A stretch of 64,000 nt of DNA, from positions 46,765 to 110,764 of the forward strand of contig JAFXSH010000027.1 in assembly GCA_017525805.1 (NCBI GenBank), read 5' to 3'. The translations under genes were made by a program, and so were the position numbers. Positions within the stretch are counted from its first letter, which is position 1; each line of letters opens with the position of its first letter. The DNA is from Clostridia bacterium (GTDB taxonomy: Bacteria > Bacillota_A > Clostridia > Christensenellales > Aristaeellaceae). The notes below the pieces were generated by a model. That model was not told where the DNA came from. It made no database searches and saw only the letters and a program-made list of their open reading frames with translations. Positions 33,680 to 42,763 of this stretch are shown piece by piece.

Positions 33680-35474
33680 TCATTTTTCCCTCTTTCAGTA
33701 TGATCTGCAGCGTGTTCACGCCAAAGGCGCGTTGGTAGCCGACCATTTCCACCATTTTCTTGATCATCCGCACGCCCATATACATATCGTCCTCGTCGCT
33801 CACCGTTCCGGGAGAAAAACAGAACGGATTGAACGGGATGCCGCTGTAGCGGATGCGAATGCCTCTGACGCCGTTGACCGCGTAGGCGCGCAGGTCGAAT
33901 TTCAGGTTTTGCACGCCCTTTTCCGCGTTGACCTGATTGATCAGCGTCATTACTTCCTCCATGCTCATCTCCAGGCGGATCGTCTCCTGGGTGTTCATCC
34001 CGTTCGTGGCGCAAAATTGGCTGATGCGTTCGCTGGCGCTGACGATCTCCTCAACGTCAGCGTTCACGGAGAAGTTCAGCACCCTTCCGGTCTTCTCATT
34101 TTCCAGATCGGTCATCAGGTATCGGGAGTCCTGGGGACGCCGCAGGCGATGCAGCCCCGTCGCTCCCCACCAGAGGATCACCGTGGCCAGCTCCGCAAAC
34201 AGCAGGAAGGAGAACGTGGAAAAACCCGCGGCGATGACCAGATGCAGACCGGCATAGACCGTCACGATCGTCCGCAGGAGGATCAGCCCGTTGGACCATG
34301 CGTTCAGCTTGGCCATATTGTAGTAGGTGGACAGGATATTCAAAAGCAGGGCCGGGAAGACGGAGAGGGCCATCCACAGCAGCGGAACCAGGATGCTTTC
34401 ATTCAGGCCGTACATGGACGAAATCACCCCGGACAGGGCCGCGCACAGCATCAGGAACACGCCCCCGGCCATCCAGCCGGTCTTCCATTCCTCCCGGAGC
34501 AGCAGGCGGCAGCTTCCGTTGTCGCGCTCTCCGCTGAACACGGCCAGCATCCCGCTGCCCGCTGCGGGCACACCCAGGGTGACGCACTCGCCGAAGCCCC
34601 ATATGCCGTTGACCGCGGTGAACACCGCCACCAGTCCCGCGCCGCCGTGCGCCATCAGCAAGGAATTGATGATCAGCAGCCGCACGGTGGAACAGAGGTT
34701 GTTAAAAGCCGACGGAAAGCCCGCCGCGGCAATGGTCACCCATTCCTTTCGCCCGCGCGTCATCTCCGGTCGCCAGGTATAGGGGCTTCCCCTGGAAAAC
34801 AGGCGCAGGAGGCCGTACAGACAGGCCAGTGCCGTGGCGATCACGCTGGCAAGCCCCGCGCCGAAAACGCCCATATTCCAAACATACACCAGAAGCACGT
34901 CCAACACGATGTTGATCACGGCCATGCCGATCATCATGACGCTGATATCCGCGTTTTTCCCATCCAGGCGCAGATACCAGAAGGGAATGTAAATCAAGAT
35001 CTTGGGAAGCGCCCCGATCAGCGTGATCACCACATAGTCCATCACATAGGGCCGGGCCGCTTCGTCGTCGCAGAGGAACGACACCAGCGGCTCCCGAAAC
35101 GCCAGAGAAAGCGCGGTAATGACCAGCGAAGCCAGCACGGAGGCGTTCAGGCCGGTGCGGAAAAACACGTCCCGCTTTTCCCCGTCGCCAATGCCAATGG
35201 CCCAGGCAGCGGGAATTTCCGTTCCTGCGGCAAGGAACGCGCCCACTACGCACAGCGCCCAGCAAACCGGCAGGCTCAGATTGATCGCCGCCAGCGCGTC
35301 GGAACCGATGCGGCTGCCCACCAGGATGCCGTCCACAAACACGTTGATATTGACGCTCAGAATGGAGAGCATCCCCGTGATCACGGCTTTGCGATAAGCG
35401 CCGCGAATAAACGCGGCGTTTTGCGCCAGTTCAGTCTCCGTCCGGTTTTCCCGCATTTGATCCATTGAATGCAT
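33669..35474 (-). CDS. MATE-family transporter fused to a degenerate GHKL (RsbW-like) domain
   Basis: Residues up to about 460 form a MATE-type transporter with about twelve membrane segments (ITGMLSILSVNINVFVDGIL at the start, then a second half from about 250). The last 110 residues form an HATPase_c_2/RsbW-like fold: NADVEEIVSASERISQFCA, MSMEEVMTLINQV, IRYSGIPFNPF and MGVRMIKKMVEMV. The N-box asparagine position holds Leu and the adenine-binding Asp of the G1 box is Tyr, so ATP binding may be lost. Start: ATG at 35474, preceded by GAAAGAAG; a TTG at 35486 is an alternative. It heads an operon with the GNAT and a PP2C-type phosphatase. Substrate unknown. Confidence 0.75.
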   Translation of the reverse strand: MHSMDQMRENRTETELAQNAAFIRGAYRKAVITGMLSILSVNINVFVDGILVGSRIGSDALAAINLSLPVCWALCVVGAFLAAGTEIPAAWAIGIGDGEKRDVFFRTGLNASVLASLVITALSLAFREPLVSFLCDDEAARPYVMDYVVITLIGALPKILIYIPFWYLRLDGKNADISVMMIGMAVINIVLDVLLVYVWNMGVFGAGLASVIATALACLYGLLRLFSRGSPYTWRPEMTRGRKEWVTIAAAGFPSAFNNLCSTVRLLIINSLLMAHGGAGLVAVFTAVNGIWGFGECVTLGVPAAGSGMLAVFSGERDNGSCRLLLREEWKTGWMAGGVFLMLCAALSGVISSMYGLNESILVPLLWMALSVFPALLLNILSTYYNMAKLNAWSNGLILLRTIVTVYAGLHLVIAAGFSTFSFLLFAELATVILWWGATGLHRLRRPQDSRYLMTDLENEKTGRVLNFSVNADVEEIVSASERISQFCATNGMNTQETIRLEMSMEEVMTLINQVNAEKGVQNLKFDLRAYAVNGVRGIRIRYSGIPFNPFCFSPGTVSDEDDMYMGVRMIKKMVEMVGYQRAFGVNTLQIILKEGKMNEA

Positions 35475-35565
35475 AACTTCTTTCAATCATTCATGCTGTG
35501 CAGGGGCTTTCTCCGCTTATGCTTCAAAGCCCGGAGAAACGCGGCTTTCCCCGTCTCCCCGCGCT

Positions 35566-35599
35566 CCGTGACCGCCGGGTCAGCTTCCGGCGTCACGGA
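35566..35599. promoter_or_regulatory. Palindrome in the MATE/ABC divergent region
   Basis: TCCGTGACCGCCGG and CCGGCGTCACGGA form a long near-perfect inverted repeat in the 347-bp gap between divergent genes. It could be an operator or an RNA hairpin at the 5' end of the minus-strand operon. The rest of the gap holds the ABC promoter and two short GCAATTCATGC direct repeats near 35655-35675. Confidence 0.4.
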
Positions 35600-35703
35600 A
35601 TGTACTTTGCATTATAATGGAAAAAAGCCGGAAAATCAAGAAAAATTCCAATTGCAATTCATGCGCAATTCATGCGCAAACCCCGGTTTTTCCGCGCTTG
35701 CAG

Positions 35704-35732
35704 TTGATATTTTCCCGCCGCTGTCATATAAT
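35704..35732 (+). promoter_or_regulatory. Promoter of the ABC transporter gene
   Basis: TTGATA (35704-35709) and TATAAT (35727-35732) are 17 bp apart, about 90 bp before the ABC start. It is a strong sigma-A match. Confidence 0.75.
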
Positions 35733-35821
35733 AAGTGCGCCGCTTCGGGCGGCCGCGCGCTTATTTATTTCTTTATTCTTTTTTTGCGTCCCCATCGGTT
35801 ATCGGGGAAAGGAGCGATGCT

Positions 35822-38482
35822 ATGCTGATTCTCAAGGATATCGCCAAGGATTATCAAACCGGAAGCACCAAGGTGCAAGCGCTGCGGGGAATCGACCTGC
35901 AATTCAGGCAGTGCGAGTTCGCCGCCATTTTAGGCCCTTCCGGCTGCGGAAAAACCACGCTGCTGAACATTATCGGCGGCCTGGACCAATACACCCGGGG
36001 CGATCTGATCATCAACGGAAAATCCACCAAACAGTTCAAGGACAGCGATTGGGACACCTACCGCAACCATTCCATCGGCTTCGTATTTCAAAGCTACAAT
36101 CTGATCCCTCACCAGACGGTGCTTTCCAACGTGGAGCTTGCCCTCACCCTGTCCGGCGTGAGCCGGGAGGAAAGGCGCAGGCGGGCCATCGACGCGCTGG
36201 AAAAGGTGGGCTTGGGCGACCAATTGAAAAAGAAGCCCAATCAGATGAGCGGCGGCCAGATGCAGCGCGTGGCCATCGCCCGGGCCCTGGTAAACGACCC
36301 GGATATCCTGTTGGCCGACGAACCCACCGGCGCTCTGGACAGCGAAACCAGCGTGCAGGTGATGGAAATTCTGAAAGAAGTTTCCAAGGACAAGCTGGTG
36401 ATCATGGTCACCCATAACCCCGACCTGGCCGACCAGTACGCCAGCCGTATCATCCGCCTGCTGGACGGCAAAGTGATCAGCGATTCCGACCCCTGCACAG
36501 AGGCGGAATCGAAAACAGGAACGGAAGAAAGGCAGAAAAAGCCCTCTATGAGCTTTTTGACCGCTCTTTCCCTCTCCCTTAACAACCTGCTCACCAAAAA
36601 AGGCCGCACGGTGCTCACCGCCTTCGCCGGTTCCATTGGCATCATCGGCATTGCCCTGATCCTGTCCTTGTCCGCCGGGGTGAACGCCTACATCAACCGG
36701 GTGGAACAGGACACCCTGTCCTCCTACCCCATCGAGATCGAAGCCACCACCGTGGATATGACCGATATGATGAGCGGCATGATGGGCATTTCCAGGGACG
36801 AACGGGTGCACGAGGACGGCAAGATTTATTCCGGCAGCCGCATGACCAAAATCATGAGCGGCTGGATGAGCGGCATTACGGACAACAACCTGAAAGCCTT
36901 CAAGCAGTTCCTCGACAGCGAGGCTTCCGGCGTGGAACCATTGGTCAGCGGCATTCAGTACGAATACGCCACGCCCCTGACCCTGTACCGCATCGACGAA
37001 GACGGGAATCCCATTCAGGTGAACCCCTCCACCGTGCTGGAAGCCACCGGCATGATGAGTATGATGAGCATGATGGGCTCCAGCAGCGGCATTACGGATA
37101 CCATGATGAGTTCCTCCATGCGCATGATGAACGCTTTTGAAGCGCTGCTGGACAATCCGGAGCTGCTGGCCTCCCAGTACGATATCCTGACGGGCCGCAT
37201 GCCCGAAGCCCTGGACGAGGTGGTGCTCATCGTCAATTCCCGTAACGAATTGAGCGATTACGCCCTGTACGCCTTGGGGCTCAAGGATCAGAGCGAACTA
37301 AAGGAAATCTTTGAAGCCCTCATGCAGGGCGAAGCCATCGAAAGCGAGGACATGGAGTTCACCTATGAGGAACTGATGAATCTTCGCTTCCGCCTGCTGC
37401 TGAACACCGACGTTTATGAAAAGCAGGGCACCAATTGGGCGGACCGCAGCGAGGACGACGAATACATCATGAAAAAGCTCCAGGATTCCCTGGAAATCAA
37501 GATCGTAGGCATTATCCGGCCCGCCGCCGGTTCCGTCGCCACCTCCACCACCGGGGCGGTGGGCTACAAATTCGAGCTGATGGAATACCTGCTGGATCAG
37601 GTGAAAAACAGCCAGATCGTTCAGGAGCAGCTTGCCAATCCCGATATTGACATCTTCACCGGCCAACCCTTCGATACCAACCAGGTGGACCTGCTGGAAG
37701 CCCTGGACAGCATGAGCGTCAGCGAATTCATCGACCAGTACGCGGGCAGTTTGGGCCTGAACGCCGACATTCAGCAGCGATTGAGCCAGGTGCCCTCCTT
37801 CGCCCTGAACTTAGTGAGCAAGGAAGACCTGCGGCAGGTGCTGGCCTCCGTTCTGCCCAAGGACCGGAACAATTCCCTGGAAAAGAACCTGTCCACCTTG
37901 GGCGTGTGCGATATCGACGAGCCCAGCGCCATTTACCTTTACCCCAAGGATTTTGAGGCCAAAGGCAAGCTGACCGACATTATCAACGCCTACAATGAAG
38001 CGGCGGCGGAAGAGGATGTGATCCGCTATACCGATTACGTGGGGCTGATCATGTCCTCCGTCACCGACATCATCAACGCCATCAGCTATGTGCTGATCGC
38101 CTTCGTGGCCATTTCCCTGGTGGTGTCCTCCATCATGATCGGCATCATCACCTATATCAGCGTGCTGGAGCGCACCAAGGAAATTGGCATCCTGCGGGCC
38201 ATCGGGGCCAGCAAGCGCGATGTGTCCCGGGTGTTCAACGCCGAAACCCTCATCGTGGGCTTTGTGGCAGGGGGCATCGGTATCGTGGTCACCCTGGGGC
38301 TGGTGGTGCTCATGAACATCATCATCAAAAATATTACCGGCATCCCCAATCTGGCGGGCCTTCCCGCCCAGGCCGGGCTGATCCTGGTTGGCATTTCTAT
38401 GGTGCTCACCCTGATCGCCGGCCTGATTCCCTCCCGCATGGCTGCCAAGAAGGACCCCGTGGTAGCGCTGCGGACGGAATAA
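35822..38482 (+). CDS. ABC transporter, ATPase and FtsX-type permease fused
   Basis: This 886-residue protein begins with a LolD/MacB-class ATPase: Walker A GPSGCGKTT (38-46), signature SGGQ (143-146), Walker B LLADEPTGALD. A first membrane helix lies at about 265-290, a large extracytoplasmic domain of about 450 residues follows, rich in Met near MMSMMSMMGSSSG, and three helices with the FtsX motif (EIGILRAIGASKRDV) end the protein. MacB-type systems export peptides or lipoproteins or sense antibiotics rather than import. The start at 35822 has AAAGGAG 8 nt upstream. Fusion of ATPase before permease in this order is common in Clostridia. No sensor kinase lies nearby. Confidence 0.9.
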   Translation: MLILKDIAKDYQTGSTKVQALRGIDLQFRQCEFAAILGPSGCGKTTLLNIIGGLDQYTRGDLIINGKSTKQFKDSDWDTYRNHSIGFVFQSYNLIPHQTVLSNVELALTLSGVSREERRRRAIDALEKVGLGDQLKKKPNQMSGGQMQRVAIARALVNDPDILLADEPTGALDSETSVQVMEILKEVSKDKLVIMVTHNPDLADQYASRIIRLLDGKVISDSDPCTEAESKTGTEERQKKPSMSFLTALSLSLNNLLTKKGRTVLTAFAGSIGIIGIALILSLSAGVNAYINRVEQDTLSSYPIEIEATTVDMTDMMSGMMGISRDERVHEDGKIYSGSRMTKIMSGWMSGITDNNLKAFKQFLDSEASGVEPLVSGIQYEYATPLTLYRIDEDGNPIQVNPSTVLEATGMMSMMSMMGSSSGITDTMMSSSMRMMNAFEALLDNPELLASQYDILTGRMPEALDEVVLIVNSRNELSDYALYALGLKDQSELKEIFEALMQGEAIESEDMEFTYEELMNLRFRLLLNTDVYEKQGTNWADRSEDDEYIMKKLQDSLEIKIVGIIRPAAGSVATSTTGAVGYKFELMEYLLDQVKNSQIVQEQLANPDIDIFTGQPFDTNQVDLLEALDSMSVSEFIDQYAGSLGLNADIQQRLSQVPSFALNLVSKEDLRQVLASVLPKDRNNSLEKNLSTLGVCDIDEPSAIYLYPKDFEAKGKLTDIINAYNEAAAEEDVIRYTDYVGLIMSSVTDIINAISYVLIAFVAISLVVSSIMIGIITYISVLERTKEIGILRAIGASKRDVSRVFNAETLIVGFVAGGIGIVVTLGLVVLMNIIIKNITGIPNLAGLPAQAGLILVGISMVLTLIAGLIPSRMAAKKDPVVALRTE

Positions 38483-38505
38483 ACAGTTTCCATGATTCAG
38501 CAAAT

Positions 38506-38530
38506 GGCCCGGAGCGTTTTGCTCCGGGCC
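38506..38530. terminator. Hairpin between the convergent ABC and small unknown genes
   Basis: Perfect 10-bp stem GGCCCGGAGC/GCTCCGGGCC (38506-38515, 38521-38530), loop GTTTT. The T-tract is weak on both strands, so it may be a bidirectional terminator of limited strength. Confidence 0.6.
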
Positions 38531-38535
38531 GTTCG

Positions 38536-38859
38536 TTATGGCTGGAAATACGCCGCCCAGTCGATATAGCATTTATCCTTGGGGAGCACCAGTACCCCTT
38601 CTTCTCTTTTGCCTTTTTTGTGCACCAGGATGCAGCACCACACAGGGCCCATGGAGCACAGCCAACTGTACTTTTCCAAAACAGGGCGGTCCACCGTCAT
38701 ATCCTGGGTGAAGTTTTCATAGTCCAAATTGGAAAGCGCCACCGAAGCGGCCACCACATAGGGCCATTCCTTTTCCGGCAAATGAGGCTGAAGCAGGTCG
38801 TCAATCCTGCGGGGGTGCTGAACGAAATATGCGTAGCCTTCCGCTGTATACATTGGCAT
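38536..38859 (-). CDS. Uncharacterised 107-residue protein
   Basis: No family was recognised. The protein begins MPMYTAEGYAYFVQHPRRI, is soluble, and has a short Cys-containing middle (WLCSMGPVWCCILV) and an aromatic C-terminus (CYIDWAAYFQP). AAGGAAG lies 4 nt before the first ATG and 10 nt before the second. It is divergent from an Xre regulator and convergent with the ABC transporter. Confidence 0.6.
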   Translation of the reverse strand: MPMYTAEGYAYFVQHPRRIDDLLQPHLPEKEWPYVVAASVALSNLDYENFTQDMTVDRPVLEKYSWLCSMGPVWCCILVHKKGKREEGVLVLPKDKCYIDWAAYFQP

Positions 38860-38986
38860 TTCACTTCCTTGTCACCTGGTCCTTGTATCGAATTAAAATA
38901 TTCATCAAGTTAAATATACCCATTTTATCTGTGCTTGTCAATAGAATTACACGGTATGTATAGGCAAAATATTATTCTTGCATAGT

Positions 38987-39004
38987 ACAATTATAATGAA
39001 TTGT
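38987..39004 (+). promoter_or_regulatory. Possible Xre operator over a -10 box
   Basis: Inverted repeat ACAATT-ATAATG-AATTGT (38987-39004) contains TATAAT (38992-38997), 28 bp before the Xre gene. A clear -35 box is missing. The layout would suit autorepression by the Xre protein. Confidence 0.4.
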
Positions 39005-39025
39005 TAAGCAAGGATGGTTATCGGC

Positions 39026-39331
39026 ATGGAAAAAGAGGATTTTATCCGGCGGATGGTGCAATTGCGGCTGAACAGGGATGTATCTGCGCGGGATATGAGC
39101 CTGTCCCTCGGTCAAAGTCCCAATTACATCAACGGCATCGAAAACGGGGGCAGTTATCCTTCCATGACGAACTTTTTCTATATCTGCGATTATTTCGGCA
39201 TCACGCCCAAAGAATTTTTTGATGTGGATATGCCCAACCCCGCCAAGATGAACGAGCTGGTTCAGGCCGCCAAGGGCCTTTCCAATGAACAGTTAGATCA
39301 CCTGATCGCCCTGGTAAAAACAATGAAATAA
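39026..39331 (+). CDS. Xre-family helix-turn-helix regulator
   Basis: This small protein (101 residues) is a Cro/CI-type helix-turn-helix (MVQLRLNRDVSARDMSLSLG, then SPNYINGIENGGSYPSM) with a short C-terminal helix. The ATG at 39026 has AAGGA 11 nt upstream; the ATG at 39014 overlaps that site. Targets are unknown. The palindrome on its own promoter suggests autoregulation, and the divergent 107-residue gene is a second candidate. Confidence 0.85.
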   Translation: MEKEDFIRRMVQLRLNRDVSARDMSLSLGQSPNYINGIENGGSYPSMTNFFYICDYFGITPKEFFDVDMPNPAKMNELVQAAKGLSNEQLDHLIALVKTMK

Positions 39332-39383
39332 GAGCGCGAAGCCTGCGCATTTTTCGACAATTCAAGCGCAAATTTGTATCATT

Positions 39384-39417
39384 CCGCCGTTCCTTGTGGA
39401 CACGGCGGTCTTTTTTT
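39384..39417 (+). terminator. Terminator of the Xre gene
   Basis: Stem CCGCCG/CGGCGG (39384-39389, 39403-39408) is followed by TC and seven T. Confidence 0.75.
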
Positions 39418-39469
39418 GATATGCTGTTCCCGTCTCAAGGAAATACCGACGCAGTAAAGGAGGATGACA

Positions 39470-40972
39470 ATGGAATTTTTGCTGGGCCCCGTGGGAATCG
39501 CGGCCATAGCCGCCGTGGGATTGATCCTGCTGCTGGTGCTGCTGGGTTATGTGAAAGCGCCGCCGGATGAAGCGTATCTCATTTCCGGTCTGCGCAGGAA
39601 AATCATCATCGGCAAGGCGTCCATCCGCATTCCCTTTTTTGAAAGGCTGGACAAGCTGAGCCTGAAAATGATCTCCGTAGACGTGAAAACCAATTCCTTC
39701 GTGCCCACCGCCGAATACATCAACATCACCGTGGACGCGGCGGTGAAGATCAAGGTGAGCACCGAAAAGGACATGCTGGCCATCGCCGCCGAAAACTTCC
39801 TGAACAAGGATACCAACTACATCATCAGCCAGGTGCAGGACGTGCTGGAAGGCAACATGCGCGAAATCATCGGCCAGATGCGCCTGGAAGAAATGGTGAC
39901 CAACCGCAAGTCCTTCGCCGAAAAGGTGCAGGAAAACGCGGTGCCCGACCTGCGCAGGATGGGGCTTGATATCATCAGCTTCAACGTCCAGTCCTTCTCC
40001 GACGCCAATGGGGTCATCAACGATCTGGGTATCGACAACATCAGCCAGATCAAGAAAAAGGCCGCCATCGCCAAGGCCGAGGCCGACAAGGAAATCACCA
40101 AGGCCCAGGCCCAGGCCAGCAAGGAGGCCAACGACGCCAAAATCGCCGCAGAAACGGAAATCGCCATCAAGAACAACGACCTGAAAATCAAGGAAGCGGA
40201 ACTGAAGCTGCTGTCCGACATCAAAAAGGCCGAAGCCGACGCCGCCTACAACATCCAGGGCGAGGAACAGCGCCGCACCATCGAAATCAAGACCCAGGAC
40301 GCCAACATCGCCCGCCAGGAGCGCGAAGCCATTCTGAAACAAAAGGAAGTGGAAGTGACCGAGCGCACCCTGGAAGCCACCGTCAAGAAAAAGGCGGAAG
40401 CCGAGCTGTACCAGCGCCAGAAGCAAGCCGAAGCCGAGCTGTATCAGCGTCAGAAGCAAGCCGAGGCCGAATTGGCGGAAGCAACCCGCCAGGCGGAAGC
40501 CCTGCGGCTCCAGGCCGAGGCCGAGCGCTTCGCCAAGGAGCAGCAGGCCGAGGCGGATAAATTTGCCAAATTGCAGGAAGCCGAAGCCGTGCGCGCCGCC
40601 GGTTTGGCCGAAGCCGAAGCCATCCGCGCCAAGGCCCTGGCGGAAGCCGAGGGTATCGACAAAAAAGCCGAAGCCATGAAGAAGTACGGCGAAGCCGCCG
40701 TGCTGGAGATGTACTTCACCGCTCTGCCTGAAATTGCCAAGAACGTGGCCGCTCCTCTCTCCCAGGTGGATAAGATCACCATGTATGGCGAGGGCAATTC
40801 CGCCCGGCTCATCGAGGATATCGTAAAATCCACCACCCAGGTGTCCGACGGCCTGACCGAAAGCATCGGGCTGGACCTAAAGTCCTTGCTGGCCGGTTTC
40901 TTAGGCGGCAAGCTGGCGGCCCCCGCCGCAAAGCCCGAAGAAAAGCCCGACGCGGAAACTGACGGCGAATAA
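39470..40972 (+). CDS. Flotillin-like SPFH-domain protein
   Basis: This 500-residue protein has an N-terminal hydrophobic helix (about 6-26), an SPFH domain (27-190) and a long Ala/Glu-rich coiled coil (190-430), then a flexible acidic tail (PAAKPEEKPDAETDGE). Flotillins scaffold lipid microdomains. The coiled coil contains a direct tandem of an 11-residue unit (YQRQKQAEAEL twice, nt about 40409-40474). The start at 39470 is 6 nt after AAAGGAGG; the ATG at 39464 is too close. No NfeD partner gene is adjacent, although flotillin genes often have one. Confidence 0.9.
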   Translation: MEFLLGPVGIAAIAAVGLILLLVLLGYVKAPPDEAYLISGLRRKIIIGKASIRIPFFERLDKLSLKMISVDVKTNSFVPTAEYINITVDAAVKIKVSTEKDMLAIAAENFLNKDTNYIISQVQDVLEGNMREIIGQMRLEEMVTNRKSFAEKVQENAVPDLRRMGLDIISFNVQSFSDANGVINDLGIDNISQIKKKAAIAKAEADKEITKAQAQASKEANDAKIAAETEIAIKNNDLKIKEAELKLLSDIKKAEADAAYNIQGEEQRRTIEIKTQDANIARQEREAILKQKEVEVTERTLEATVKKKAEAELYQRQKQAEAELYQRQKQAEAELAEATRQAEALRLQAEAERFAKEQQAEADKFAKLQEAEAVRAAGLAEAEAIRAKALAEAEGIDKKAEAMKKYGEAAVLEMYFTALPEIAKNVAAPLSQVDKITMYGEGNSARLIEDIVKSTTQVSDGLTESIGLDLKSLLAGFLGGKLAAPAAKPEEKPDAETDGE

Positions 40973-41004
40973 TCCCTGAATCAAAAAACAGCCAAAACCC
41001 CAAA

Positions 41005-41031
41005 AGCCCATACCGGCCTCCGGTATGGGCT
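41005..41031. terminator. Bidirectional terminator between flotillin and coiled-coil genes
   Basis: Perfect 12-bp stem AGCCCATACCGG/CCGGTATGGGCT (41005-41016, 41020-41031). T-rich sequence follows on both strands, more strongly on the minus strand. Confidence 0.75.
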
Positions 41032-41054
41032 GTCTGTTTGTATTTGAAAATGGC

Positions 41055-41681
41055 TTACTGGTTGGCGAACTGATCCCGGGCGGCGCGAAGCTGATCCAAT
41101 TGCTGGGTCATGCTCATATCAGCCTGCGCGAGCAGCTGATTCACGGTGTCGCGAGCGCGGGCGGTGAATTCTTCGCACTCCCGATGCGCGCTTTCCAGCA
41201 GTTCCTGGGCTTCCGCCTGGGCACGGGCGACGATTTCGCTTTCAGATACCATCTGCTGGGCGCGGGCCTGGGCGTCGGCGATCATGGCGCTGGCGCGGTT
41301 CTGGGCGTCGGCTACCATGGCGTTGGCCTGGTCGGTGGCGCTGCGGATGGTTTCATTGGCGCGGTTCTGGGCGTCGTTCACCAGGGTATCCGCCTGGGTC
41401 TGGGCGTTGCCGATGGTGGTCTGCGCTTCCTTGCTGGCGCTGGCGGTGGTTTCCTCGGCGATCTTCTTGCTGTCGCTCAGGATGCGTTCTTCCTGATCGA
41501 TGATGGCGCGGGCGCTCTGCAGATCGGGGGGAATGGTTTCCTCCAGACGGCGCATCAGGCTGGTAAACTCTTCTTTATCCAGCGCGATCTTGTTGAAGAG
41601 CGGGATCGTTTTCGCTTCGGAAATCATCGTGGACATACGATCCAGCAGTTCGAAGGTCATCAGTCGTTTACTCGAAGCCAT
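41055..41681 (-). CDS. Coiled-coil protein, DivIVA/ATP-synthase-b-like
   Basis: This 208-residue protein is mainly one long Ala/Gln-rich coiled coil with a short globular N-terminus (SSKRLMTFELLDRMSTMI). Similar proteins in Clostridia lie after coaD. A heptad-rich central part has repeats of the type ANETIRSATDQANAM and DAQNRASAMIADAQ. The start at 41681 has GGGAGG 8 nt upstream; a longer frame starts at 41714. A role in division or cell-pole organisation is only an inference. Confidence 0.7.
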   Translation of the reverse strand: MASSKRLMTFELLDRMSTMISEAKTIPLFNKIALDKEEFTSLMRRLEETIPPDLQSARAIIDQEERILSDSKKIAEETTASASKEAQTTIGNAQTQADTLVNDAQNRANETIRSATDQANAMVADAQNRASAMIADAQARAQQMVSESEIVARAQAEAQELLESAHRECEEFTARARDTVNQLLAQADMSMTQQLDQLRAARDQFANQ

Positions 41682-41710
41682 GGTTTCATCCTCCCTTAAA
41701 TAGATTTCGT

Positions 41711-42199
41711 TCATTGGTTTTGAAAGGCGGCCAGGATATCCGGCAGCGCCTCCGGGGGAACGTAAGCGGAAAGATCAGCGCCGAAAGCGGCCAATTGGCG
41801 CACCATGCTGGCACTGATTTCCCCCATTTCGGGGGAAGCGGGTAAAAACAGGGTCTCCAGCGCGGGATTCAGCTGATGATTGATGCGGGCCATCATGGTT
41901 TCGCTTTCCAGGTCATTCACGCCGCGCACGCCGCGCACCACCACGGAAATGCCCGTTTCCCTGGTCAATTGGGCCAGCAACCCGCCATAGGAAATCACCT
42001 GCACGTTGGGGATGCCGGCGCAGGCCCTTTTGAGCATATCCACTCGCTGCTCTACCGGAAAACAGCCCGTCTTTTCCGGATTGTGCAGCACGCCCACCAC
42101 CACCGTATCAAAGAGGACGGCGGCCCGGCGGATGATGTCCAGATGCCCTAAGGTCACGGGATCAAAACTGCCTGGATACAGGCAGCAGGATTCTTTCAA
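41711..42199 (-). CDS. coaD: Phosphopantetheine adenylyltransferase
   Basis: CoaD makes dephospho-CoA from phosphopantetheine and ATP. The 162-residue protein has the nucleotidyltransferase motif YPGSFDPVTLGHLDI at its start, RGVRGVNDLE near 90 and ISASMVRQLA near 130. It overlaps rsmD by 4 bases; this rsmD-coaD pair is a classic conserved neighbourhood. Confidence 0.96.
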   Translation of the reverse strand: MKESCCLYPGSFDPVTLGHLDIIRRAAVLFDTVVVGVLHNPEKTGCFPVEQRVDMLKRACAGIPNVQVISYGGLLAQLTRETGISVVVRGVRGVNDLESETMMARINHQLNPALETLFLPASPEMGEISASMVRQLAAFGADLSAYVPPEALPDILAAFQNQ

Positions 42200-42762
42200 A
42201 CGGCATCATCCTCTCCCGAAATCTGATAAAAGCCCAGCCCCGCCGCGCCGTACTCCCGGTGATCCGTCATTGTCAGGGCGGGATCGATATGGGGCGGCGT
42301 TTCCCGGCCATGCTCGATCACGATCATCCCGCCGGGCCGAAGGAGGCCCGCTTCTAAGATGGCGCGGCACACGGGGGCGGTATCCATCCGGTACGGGGGA
42401 TCAAGAAAAATCAGGTCAAATTTGTCCCCCCGCGCTTGCAGCGCGCCAAGAGCAGCGGTATCCTTCATACGCAGCAGCCTGGCCCGGTCCCCGCAGTTCA
42501 GGGTGTCGATGTTTTCCTGGATCGCCTGGCACGCTTTTGTGGCGCAGTCCACAAGCACTGCGCTGTCCGCTCCCCGGCTGATCGCTTCCAAAGCCAGGGC
42601 GCCGCTGCCCGCGTACAGATCCAGCACCCGGGCTCCGTACAGTCTGGCCTGGATGATGGAAAACAGCGCTTCCTTCACCCGGTCCGCGGTGGGGCGGGTG
42701 TCCATGCCCTCCGGCGCTCTCAGCTTGCGGGAGCGCATTTCTCCGGCGATGACGCGAAGCAT
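42196..42762 (-). CDS. rsmD: 16S rRNA (guanine-966-N2)-methyltransferase
   Basis: RsmD methylates G966 of 16S rRNA using S-adenosylmethionine. The protein (188 residues) starts MLRVIAGEMRSRKL, has RPTADRVKEALF, the SAM loop VLDLYAGSGALALEA and the catalytic DPPY (LIFLDPPYRMD). Directly follows the membrane protein gene (1 nt gap) and overlaps coaD by 4. Confidence 0.96.
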   Translation of the reverse strand: MLRVIAGEMRSRKLRAPEGMDTRPTADRVKEALFSIIQARLYGARVLDLYAGSGALALEAISRGADSAVLVDCATKACQAIQENIDTLNCGDRARLLRMKDTAALGALQARGDKFDLIFLDPPYRMDTAPVCRAILEAGLLRPGGMIVIEHGRETPPHIDPALTMTDHREYGAAGLGFYQISGEDDAV

Positions 42763-42763
42763 G

